Shown here: piece after piece, positions 20,231-31,200 of the stretch
Layout of the letters: each line of letters starts with the position of its first letter
Numbering within the stretch: the first letter of the stretch is position 1
Origin: an uncultured Lachnospiraceae bacterium
GTDB taxonomy: Bacteria > Bacillota > Clostridia > Lachnospirales > Lachnospiraceae
NCBI GenBank assembly: GCA_947169385.1
Contig: CAMVPR010000006.1
Coordinates: forward strand, 1 to 64,000
Length of the DNA stretch: 64,000 nucleotides
Direction: 5' to 3'
Notes under the pieces: model-generated
Databases searched by the model: none
Told to the model about the DNA's origin: nothing
What the model saw: only the letters and a program-made list of their open reading frames with translations
Made by a program: the position numbers and the translations under genes

Positions 20231-21076
20231 TCATGGTAATTCACTATATAAAGTCTTCTCATTATTGTAATAAACCGGGTTCTGAATCGCGATATCCCTG
20301 TCCTTGACATACTTAAGGTCCCCATCCTGATAAACATCAACATGAGCATTAACGGACTTAACTCTAAGCATCGAAACCCCATTAACAGTCTCAGCCACAG
20401 GCTTAACTGAAAATGTAAGCTTAACCGTAAACTTCTCGTACATATCAGTAGGAAGTCTCTCCTCACAGTCTCTTACAATCTTGTCACCGGCAGCAACGCC
20501 CGCAATTCCTTTGGTAGAATCTAAGATTGTCGAATCAGCCCTTGCGATATCCGCATAATAGTCTATTAAAGAAGTGGTCTCCTCAGCAGTATAAGCTGTA
20601 TAATATCTGATCGTGAGATACCCACTAGGCAGTGCTCCGTCAGCATCAGTAAGATTCTTGGTAAGCTTGGCACTTCTAATCATCTTGCCCTTGTATCCTG
20701 CCGCATCTATCTGCTCAACATAAGTAGCATACTTCTTATTAGAGGCAACAAATTCTATCGTATTACCACTAATCTCACTACCTGAAGTAGCAGTTATCCC
20801 AACACCCGAATCATTTCTAAGCTTAACATACCCGCTGCCATAAGGAGCACCATTGACTTCATGCTCGGCGATCTGCATGGTATTGATATCATTTTTAATC
20901 TCATCAAGAACGAGATCAGCCACAGAATATGAAGACATAACCCTTCTAACTTCATAATAATTTCTTACAGCGTAAGTCATAACTATCGTCACAGCAACCA
21001 GAAAAATAGCAAGCAATGCAAATGAAACTATCATCTCAGTCAAGGTCACACCTTTATTATTAAGTTGTCTCTTCAT
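20231..21076 (-). CDS. Prepilin-like protein (minor pilin), type II/IV secretion family
   Basis: A 281-residue protein with a class III prepilin leader: MKRQLNNKG, then VTLTEMIVSFALLAIFLVAV. The Gly before the cut and Glu at mature position 5 match prepilin peptidase substrates. One N-terminal helix anchors an otherwise soluble, beta-rich domain of about 240 residues, longer than a typical major pilin and closer to GspJ/PilW-type minor pilins. It is the last gene of a four-pilin operon, 15 bp behind the previous gene, with AAGGTG upstream. No pilus ATPase, platform protein or prepilin peptidase gene lies in the window. Confidence 0.85.
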   Translation of the reverse strand: MKRQLNNKGVTLTEMIVSFALLAIFLVAVTIVMTYAVRNYYEVRRVMSSYSVADLVLDEIKNDINTMQIAEHEVNGAPYGSGYVKLRNDSGVGITATSGSEISGNTIEFVASNKKYATYVEQIDAAGYKGKMIRSAKLTKNLTDADGALPSGYLTIRYYTAYTAEETTSLIDYYADIARADSTILDSTKGIAGVAAGDKIVRDCEERLPTDMYEKFTVKLTFSVKPVAETVNGVSMLRVKSVNAHVDVYQDGDLKYVKDRDIAIQNPVYYNNEKTLYSELP

Positions 21077-21091
21077 GTTGCATCACCTTCT

Positions 21092-21424
21092 TTACTTGGC
21101 TGTTGAATAAACCGGAATATCTTCTCCGTCAACAGTTATCTTGCCGGTCTTAACTTTCATTTTGTAATGTCCCTGGAAAATGTAAGTTATCTCTCCGTTT
21201 GAGCTGTCGTACACGTTATCATCTGCCATCTTCTCGACGAGCGCTTTCTGATATTCAGCGTTCTTCACATCCTTATCTTTAGCCATCATCATAAGATTAG
21301 ATGTAAATCTAATGCACACGGCAAGTGTGCCTGAACATATCATCAATACTGCAAATGCAATAATAATCTCAGACATCATAACACCCGAATTATTAACTTT
21401 AAGTCTGCTCAACAATCTCTTCAT
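21092..21424 (-). CDS. Prepilin-like protein, short (minor pilin)
   Basis: A 110-residue protein with a prepilin leader ending NNSG, then VMMSEIIIAFAVLMICSG; Glu is at mature position 5. The globular part is only about 75 residues, similar in size to small GspI-type minor pilins. It lies 16 bp from both neighbours in the operon, indicating co-expression. It probably forms part of a pilus or pseudopilus tip with the other three. Confidence 0.8.
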   Translation of the reverse strand: MKRLLSRLKVNNSGVMMSEIIIAFAVLMICSGTLAVCIRFTSNLMMMAKDKDVKNAEYQKALVEKMADDNVYDSSNGEITYIFQGHYKMKVKTGKITVDGEDIPVYSTAK

Positions 21425-21440
21425 AATAATTCACCAACTA

Positions 21441-22205
21441 TCAATAATAACCAATAAAGCTCAACTCAAAACCTGTATCACCCGCAAGGGTTGAACGCTT
21501 AAAATGATAAGTATTGCCATCCATCGAATATTCTCCACCGTTGTTTATCAACGTCTGAACCGCAACACTTCCGACTTCCTTATCATCATAATCATAGATA
21601 ATAACCTTAGAAGAGTCATTAGGATCCAGCTTACAATCAACCACAGTATCATTACCGTCAATAGTATAGTAATACTGATAATTCTCGACTGCATATTCGT
21701 ACTCATACTTAGCGCTGACGGTTGCCTTAACCTCATCACCTGCTAACACATCAACCTTGACATACAAATAACTCTTCTTAGAGTCAGCCCACATATTACC
21801 TGACCCCGGGCTCTCCTCTTCTTTGGTTAGGTTGATATTGATGGTTCCGTATGCCGATGAATCTCCTGTCTGAGTTGAGGTAATCTTTAAGGTTACACCA
21901 TCCTCATCGTCAAAAGGATAATCTTCATCATCATTCATATAGTCAAAGATAAACTCCTCAACGCTACCGCTGTCAATATCATCCCTATCGCCGGTAAGCC
22001 TACTCTCTAGCACTTTAGAAAATGATAGTGCCTGCTGATAATACCTCTCATCAGCAGTCTCATCACTTACCGTCGCATACATCTGATAACCCGCAAGCAG
22101 AATAGAGAGACACAATATAGATATAACAGCCATAACGCAGGTGACAACAAGCATAGCTGCGCCGTCCTCGTTATGTTTATTAGATCTTAGCAATCTGTCT
22201 AACAT
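21441..22205 (-). CDS. PilX/GspK-like minor pilin lacking Glu5
   Basis: A 254-residue protein with a prepilin-like N-terminus (NEDG, then AAMLVVTCVMAVISILCLS) whose mature position 5 is Val instead of the usual Glu. Absence of Glu5 is typical of GspK/PilX-class minor pilins that sit at the tip and start assembly. The rest is soluble and acidic (DRDDIDSGSVEEFIFDYMND). AGGAGG precedes the ATG. It follows the giant pilin gene by 23 bp. Confidence 0.8.
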   Translation of the reverse strand: MLDRLLRSNKHNEDGAAMLVVTCVMAVISILCLSILLAGYQMYATVSDETADERYYQQALSFSKVLESRLTGDRDDIDSGSVEEFIFDYMNDDEDYPFDDEDGVTLKITSTQTGDSSAYGTININLTKEEESPGSGNMWADSKKSYLYVKVDVLAGDEVKATVSAKYEYEYAVENYQYYYTIDGNDTVVDCKLDPNDSSKVIIYDYDDKEVGSVAVQTLINNGGEYSMDGNTYHFKRSTLAGDTGFELSFIGYY

Positions 22206-22228
22206 ATATTGTGCCTCCTTTCTGATTA

Positions 22229-25200
22229 TTATTTGACATTAACTTCAGTTACCTCAGATGACTTAATTCTGGTGTCAGTATCCATACATGTCTTAATCTC
22301 GCACTCAGTAAAGAACTTGCTTGATGTACTTGTACTACACGTATCAGTAACACCATTATTAGTATAGTCAAACGTAAATGTTCCCTGAGGTTGTGGAACA
22401 ACAAATGTGTATTTAGCAGACTTGCTGCCCTTCTCGTACTTAATAACAGGATCACTCTCAAACTTGTAGAACATATCTCCTGTCGCAGTGGTCACACGAC
22501 CTGATACAATGTTGGTAATGCCCTTAAGAGTTACACTTCCCTTGTCTTCATCAAGCTCGGCTTCCACCTTGATAACCTGATCATTTAAGAGGTAAGTAGT
22601 AGTCTTATTCTCAGTATCCTCGATAACTACAAGCTTATCCTTCTTATTGGTATCAGTATATGTATAAGTCGTGGTAGTCACATCTCCCTCTGTCTCTTCA
22701 ACCTGATCAACATCGGTTGATGACGCCTTAACGAAATCATCAATGCTGTCATTGATAGATGACTTATCTATACTGTCTACCTTATCGTCTTTGTCATTTG
22801 CAACATAAGCTGTCAGTTTGCTCTCATCAGTCTCAACTCTGACACCATAGTTAATCTTATCGGTAGCAACCGTACCTTCACTCTTAGGCTCACCTGCCTT
22901 GGCGATATGATCAACATTTGCCTTAAAGTTAATCTGATGATAATCAGGAATTGAGTCTGATCTCGTCCATGTGTATGTATCATAGTTAACTTTGACATTA
23001 ATGTTGGTATCAGGATCAACTGCGTAGTAAGCAAGCTGATATGCTCCACCGTCAACATTGGTTGCGCTCTTACTCTTCTTAACGCTAGGCGAATCAAGCT
23101 GCACCTTTGGAATAGAAAGCACGCTGCTTCCACAAGCGTAAACAGATGATACACCTGTATTATTGGTGGCTCTGATAAGCGGAATCATGTAGTATCCTGC
23201 GTAACTGATTGTCCAGTCCTTATCGCTCTCAAAATCGTTAGAAGCAATGACATACTTACCTGATCCCTTAGAGGTTGCGATACTCTTGTTAGCGCCAAAT
23301 CCAAATGTGTAGCAATCTTTGTTGGCCTTAGCTTCCTTAAATACCGTGTCAACCTTGTTCATTATCTCGTCATCATTTGCCGCAGATTGAATCTTGGCTA
23401 ATGCAACATCGGCTTCCTCCTTGGTCTTATAAACAAGTCCAAACATCAGATATGTGTTAGTCGACTTAGGGTTAGATACCGTAGCGCTTAGTCCATTCTT
23501 ATCCGAAATGAAATCGCTCTCCTTAACATACGCTGACTTCCATACATCAGTCCAATCAAATGTTGCATCAGGTTTATCAATTCTTCCGAATATCTCGACC
23601 GTAAGCGGTGTACCGTAGACTGAGTCGTATATCTTGATTGGGTTCTGATTAGGTGGAGCCAAAGCTACTACCATAATCTTAACCTTATGCTTAGCATAGT
23701 TCTCAAGGTTAACCTTAACGGATGTATTCTCCCTACCGTCAATCTTGTCGCCAAGCTTGGTAATAGGTCCATTTTCTCCATCTGCGGTTATGTCCTGAAT
23801 ATAAACCTGATAGCCTACACAGTCCTCATCCTCGGACTCACTGAATCTAACTGTATAGTTAAGTCCATCCTGCTCATTGATTGACACAAACGGAGAGTCA
23901 AGCTTAGCAAGTCTTCTAGGTATATCGTCAAATGTCTGCTCAGCGCTTCTTGCAAGCTTGTCTTCTTTGGTATTCTTGCCCGTGACTTCGAGTCTTACAG
24001 AAGAATAATCCCATTCATCGGCATTCACTGTAAGAGACTTAGACTTTCCGTCGTATCCGGTTATCTCAATCTCTTCCTCAGCACCACTACTCTTTGTACC
24101 ATACATCTTGACGGTGTATCCCTCAGGATAATCACCTGTCCACGTGTATGTGTAGCTTAGTGTATTCTTATCTTTGTCAAATGTAGTCACGTAATTAGAG
24201 TCGATAGTAATTTCAGGAAGATAGGTAATAACTCTTTCTTTGTTGTTAAATCTCGGCTCGTGATAATGATGTGCATGTGCATTTTGCATACCGTAGTATC
24301 TCTTGATGACAAATGATCTTAAGTATTCAGCCGTTCCATCATCACGAAGTCTCTTGATATAACCATCTTTCCTCTGATATCCTGACTGTTCGGCCTCGAT
24401 GCTACTGATAACTGTAGGATCAGTTATCTCATAGTATGTATATACCGGTCCAAGTCCTGTAGAAGTATACCAGAAGTACGCTCTAAAGTTATCGTATTTG
24501 GTAATATCAACTCCCTGAACAATATCGTCCTTAGTAAGTTTGACATCAACCGAGTTGTCTCGTCCTACAGCAACATCCTTAACAGCTATAGATTCTGTCA
24601 TATGGGTAGTTTGATTCTCGGCATAAATCTCGACGCTAAATGTCTGTCTAGGCCAATCATTACCTCCACCACTCATCTTAAGTGTTGCACTGTACTCAAA
24701 ATCAGTGTTGTCTACGCTCCTAAACACTTCATTAGAAACATTGACATTCTCATTCTTAATGTAAGTACTTATGCTTACCACAGCATTAGAAGTAAACAGC
24801 TTAGATTCACCGCTGCCGCCTATAGAAGCGATAGCTCTTAGTGTTGTACTCTTGTCTGCATCAAAGGTTACCGCTGTCTTACTTATACCGGTTGTATGAT
24901 CAATGTCACTTGAAGTAATAGTCTTAGCTGATTTACCATCAATAAGCTTAATATCGACCTTCCATCCCTCGAAATTATCATAATCTTTAAAATTGATAAG
25001 TCTATAATACCAAGCATCTTCTACTCTGACGATTGATACATCAGGCTTTGGAAGTATTGCAACATGTTTGATTACTTTATAATCACTGTAGTCACTTTCT
25101 TTTTTAGTTCCCACAGCTTTAACCCTTACTGCAACATAGTAATCCTTATCACTCTTGATGGTAATATCACTTGGGAATTCAAATGATCCATCTGTCTGAT

Positions 25201-28200
25201 AATATTTATGTATCTTAGTTGAGATAGGGTTAAGAGAAGATACGTTGCTCTCTGTAACTGCTGTTCCTTTATTAACTCCATAAACTGTTGATTCTAATTC
25301 ATAGTGTTCTGTTGCTATATTAGGATCCGTCCAAGCCGCGTAATAGCTTCCCTCTTTTTGAGTTAAGGTTGTAATTGTAGGCTTTTCAAAATCGTCATGC
25401 TCAAGATAATCATCGTAATAAGCCTGAATTACTTCATCAGTAATATCAAGATAATCCGGTTTACTACCATCAAGAGACTTTCCGGATTGTTCCTTAAACT
25501 TTAGCAATACCTGAGCTGTATCATCAAAATCATTAGTTGTCTTATCTTTACGCTTAACAACGCCGTAACCATTCTTACCGCCATCCTCATCAAGATATGA
25601 ATTGTTACCGTTAACATCAAGCATACTAAGGCCGGTGACAACAAACTTTTTGTCCTTTATCTTATCATGTTTATCAAGAACCGCAACATACTCTCCATTG
25701 GTGTTTGTGCTTGAAAGATTCTTTACTATATACAATCTTCTTACACTACCGCCATTCGCTATATCTCCGTCAGGATAAGTCTTAAGAACCTTTGTATTTC
25801 TCTCGTTAATGTAATGTATTCCTTTACCTATCGCACGCACATCAACCGTTGAATTAACACTATTCGAATTGTTATTCAATTCAGCCGTATTATTATTAAT
25901 ATACTTAAAACTATACTGATCAATTATATAATTGTATGCCCAATCTTTATGTGATTGATTCTGAGCATCCTGGTAAGTACTATTACTCCATGTAATCTGT
26001 CCTCTAACATTATCACTAGTAGTTGTCTGATTATTAACACTAATACAATTCTTAATAACCACAGTACTTTTCGTTGATGTACCATGACTACCAAAAATTC
26101 CGCCACATCTGTCAAACGTAAGACTACTACTCTTGCCATTGTTATAGCACAGTACTTTATCGCTATAATTCCTACATCTAATGATATTAGTATGTACATT
26201 GTCAACTGTAGTTTTTCCCGTATCTCCACCTACCCACGAGAGGATTCCTATAGCCTTAGCATACGCATATACTTCTGCATCTGCTCCATTAACGCAATCA
26301 ACAACATTTACAAATAATTCTTCGCTTGTGGATTTTGGAGCATTAATCTCAGATACAATTCCACCAACGTCATTAGCTATTTTTCTCTTATCACTCGTAT
26401 CGAATGGAGCATTAATAATTCCATGATTCTGGCAAGTAATAACATTAACAGTTTGTCCGGTTGTCAATCCATTAATCAAACCTACTATTCCTGCAGCCGT
26501 TCCTTGCTCACCATGCTGGAAATCAGTTTTAAGCGTTCCATAGTTAAATGAATACTGAACAGTTCCACCATTGTATATCCAGTTGGCAATAACGCCTGCA
26601 CAGTTATGAGAATTATGATCAACTACAGATCCTAAATTAACGCATCCCTCAATAATCCATCCACTTGCAGTTCTGTTCTGCATAGAACCAATAACTCCGC
26701 CTACATGGTACAAGGTCTGACTTTCACTATTTATCCACTTGACGTTCCTCATAACAAACGCACAGTTAACATCGTAACTAAACTCTTTCTCTGACTCATT
26801 CTGTGCTACAACTCCAGCAATCTGAGCGGCCTTAGTGGTTTCATTAGAAACAACCTTCCATTTACCGGAAGCACACTTGGTAACTATACCTGTAGTAGAG
26901 TTAAATCCACTGATGCCTCCAAGATAACCATCACCACCGGTCTTCATAGTAATAATAGCTTCCATATCCGACTCAGCCATCTCATCTGTAGCAGTGATAG
27001 ACTCGTATTTATTGTCCTGACTCTTACTCAAGAGCTTATTAAGCCTATTAATACCAGCATCCGAACCGTCTGGCTTACCATATTTCTTGACACTAAGATT
27101 ATCATAGACATCATCAACAATGCCCATCTCCTTAGCATAACCGCAGTATTCAAGCTTACCTGAGTTAGCACCTGTTATACCACCAACCATACCATAGGTG
27201 GCTTTGATATTGGTCTGATCTCCCGAATCAATGTAACATTTGCTGATTGTTACATCTTCATCATTGTAACCTGCAATTCCTCCGACAAATGAAGTGTGCT
27301 TAAGCTTACCTTCAGAAGTCTGACCGGAGTCAATTGCAGACATACCGATTACATCTATCTCAGCGCCTTTTATTGAATCTCCGGAAACAACAGCTAAGCT
27401 GTCCTTATCACTCTTATCAACACCTGCGCCTAGATGATTGATACCAACTATACCACCGTAAGAATGACCTGCAGTCGCCATAGATGACTCGCTAATCTTA
27501 CCTGAAAATACGCAGTCTTTAACTAAGCCCTCGTTATTACCAACGACGCCTCCTAAGTACTTAATATTACCGCTGTTAGTCAAAGCAACCTTGTGCGCGG
27601 TAGCTGTATCTTTTCCTATATCTTTAACCGTAGCTTCTGGCTTGTTGTAACCTGCAATACCACCTAAAGTAATTTCTTTAGCAGAAGTCTGGTATTCAAC
27701 ATTTTCGAGTACCTGACCTCTAGCAATCATACCCTTGTTAAGACCAACCATATAACCGATATTCTTAAGCTTGCTTCCTGCAAGTATAACCTTGTGACCG
27801 GCTACATTTGTACTTACTGTACAATCAAGCACAGAAGATGACTTGTCATTGACAGCAACAATAGCTCCACCATGTTCAACTGTTGAAGTAATCTTAACTC
27901 CGCTGTCATCTGTCGCATAGACTTTACAGAAATTAATAAGACCATTATTCTCATTAGTAGAAGCTATACCGCCTGCGTAACCAAGTGATGCGCTAACATT
28001 TCCACAGTTATCTGAGTATGTAATCTTATTATTATCATTAACAGAAACTACACCACCTGCATACTTACTACCTGCAATTACATCTCCGGTATTCTTAGCG
28101 TATGTGATTGCCACTCCTGCAATACCCTCAGGCATAAATCCGACAACTCCACCTGCGTAGTTGTCCGCTTTAACCTTAGCCTGATTCTCTATGTATTTGC

Positions 28201-31200
28201 TGTTGGCGCTGTTGGCATTGTCACCCTTTATATGTCCGGATTTAAGGAATCCAACAATACCTCCCGCTCTGTCTGCTCTTGCTGTTACATTAATACCCTT
28301 ATCTCCCTGGGAAACATTGGACTCAGTGTACTCAATCTTACCCTCATAAGTTGATGTCTTATCGTTAACACCAACTATACCACCGACATTAGTGTTACCT
28401 ACTACATCAAGAGTCTCTGCCTGCTTAAGCGCACCCGCTGTATAGATTGTTGCAAGGTTGACACCTGTTACACCGCCGACATTTACCTTACCTCGAACTG
28501 TTCCCAATGCATAGCAATCACTTAAAATACCTGCATTGATACCGCAAACACCACCGACATTGGTCTTACCGTTGACGGTAATATCCTTGTCATTGTAACA
28601 ACTCTTAATCTCACCGTTGTTGATATCCACATATGTTCCTACGGTATGCTTAGCATCCGAAACTGTGTGGTTAATTCCTGCAATACCACCGATAACATTG
28701 AGTGTTGCTTCACCGATATTGGTCGAAGTAAAGCAGTCAACTATATAGCCCTCATTAAGACCGACTATACCACCGAACGCTCCCTTGTAGAGCTGCATTG
28801 ATCCCTGATTGTCGCATGAGTCAACAACAGTATTCTCGGTCGCGTAGCCGATAATACCTCCAAATATTCCGGAATTGATTCCGGCATAACCATCTGAGAA
28901 CCCAAGCATATCGCTTAATTTAACCTTATCATACTTGCCCTCTTCTTTAATCTGACCTTTATTTCTTGCATGTACAAGTATTAACTTACTGTTCTCCTCG
29001 TTAGCACCTACGAGTCCACCACCAAAATGCTCAGCGTAAATCTCAGCGTTGTTATAATCTACTGTTGCTGCTGATGAATTACCTATGGTAAATGTCTTGG
29101 TATTCTCTTTGTTAAGCTTGCCTGATGACCCATAGATTCCATAAGTATCTGCAACTGCAAAGTTGTTACACCAATTACTGCTGTCTACACCGACAAATGT
29201 ACTGCCGCTCTCCACAATATTAGATGCAGGTAAAAGGTTAGAATCAGTCGTAAGCATATTGTAACCGATAAGTCCGCCGACCATGCTTACACCCTTAATC
29301 TTAGATACTTTGTTGTTGTATGTGATGTTAAATGTAGAACCACTGCCTGCAACAGTATCCATATCAAGAACATTGGCTCCGACTACACCACCAACCATAC
29401 GCTGACCTGTGACACTGATGGTAGATATAATAATCTTCTGCTCGCTGATTGCCTCAGGCGCTAAGTTAATACCTATAAATCCACCGACGCAATCGCCCTT
29501 ACCATAAACTCGTCCGGAAATGTAGTCATCCGTACTACCATTAAGCTTGATTGTTCCGTTGATACCGTTATATCCGACGAAACCACCGACATTGTTGGTT
29601 CCGACCGCAATAGATGATACCGACTTAACTGAATTGCCTGTATCATTGTTAAACTCTATAACTCCATACTCATTAAAGCCGACCTGACCGCCGACATTAC
29701 TTCCGAAGAATCCCCATTTATCCTTAACCATATCGAAGAGATTGCTACCGTAGTCGTTGAGCTGCGCACTACAGTTGACAATCATAGCCTTCTTAGAAGA
29801 GTCACCGGAATTCCTTCCTGCAATACCACCGATGTCGATTCCGTCTCCGGCAGCAATACCGTCATTGCTTGTATCCTTAACGGTTACACCCTTGGTGTTC
29901 ATACCGATGATACCACCGACAAAGCTGTGTCCGATAACATAGCAACCGTTGTTATCATTAGAAATCAATACAGAATTGGTGGAAGGTCCGCCACCCGTCG
30001 CACCACCGTCAGACGCTTTGGTAGAACCTACAATTCCACCGACATAATCATATCCTAAAAGGTATCCGCCATTGTTACTTGAGCATGAATCAACAACACC
30101 GTCGTAACTGAATCCGGCGATACCACCAACAAATATACCTTTAGAATCTTCTTTCAAAGCGGCAGTGCTCTCACCCGAAGCCTCCGCCTCATAACTTGCG
30201 ATATACTCCTTGTTACTCATATCGTATGTACAGTCAGCGATTCTTGCCTGGTAGTTATAGCCTATTACACCGCCTGCGTACATTCCTGATACTTTGGCAA
30301 ATGTTGGAGCCTCAGCTTCAATCTTATCAAGCTGCTCGTCCGTAAAATCTGTATCTAAACTTATCTTGGCATCATTGTGACAATTCTGCATTGTGAGATC
30401 AGTACGAGTATCAGAATAAGGCTCCTCTGAATAAAGGTTACCGACAACACCACCAATAAACATGTTACCTGAAACCTCAGCCTGATTCTTAACTGATTTG
30501 TCATCCAATGAAGAGAGGTATTTATTCATACCCGGAATAATCGGGCTGACTGCAGTTTTATCAACTCCAAATGTTGAAGAATTAGATCCCGATGTGTAGA
30601 TATATCCACATACACCACCGACACCTGCATATCTGTATCCACCGCTCATACCGACACCGGCGCCGTTATCTGTACACTCTTCAATATTGTTATATGTAAA
30701 TTCTTGTCCATCTGTGTTGGTTATCTCTGCTCTGACCTTACCGTCAGTAAGTACTCGATCCACCTGGTTGTTATTGACAACTTCCATAGTACCGCACATC
30801 ATACCAACACCATCAGCCTCGTCGGCCTTGAATCCTGATGCGTTGTACTTAATCTTGGCGTAAACGTCACAATTCTCATCAAAGTAGATTCCGTTAATCG
30901 TTCCGGAATTGATACCGGTAAGAACACCTATAGACTTCATGTTACTGCTGAATATACTGGTATTGGAAGCTGTAGCATCACTCGAACCAAATTCAAGCTT
31001 GGCTGATGATACACCTAAAGACTGTATATGTCCTTCGTTGGTTCCAAACAATCCCAAAACACCTGCAACATTTGCATTGACATTGCCTGACTCGTACTTG
31101 ACATTTGACGTCTCATTTAACTTAACATTGTCAAGAGAATATCCTGCACCGTCTAATACATCTACACTCTCAATCTCAGGCACGGTAGGAAATGCTGCAG

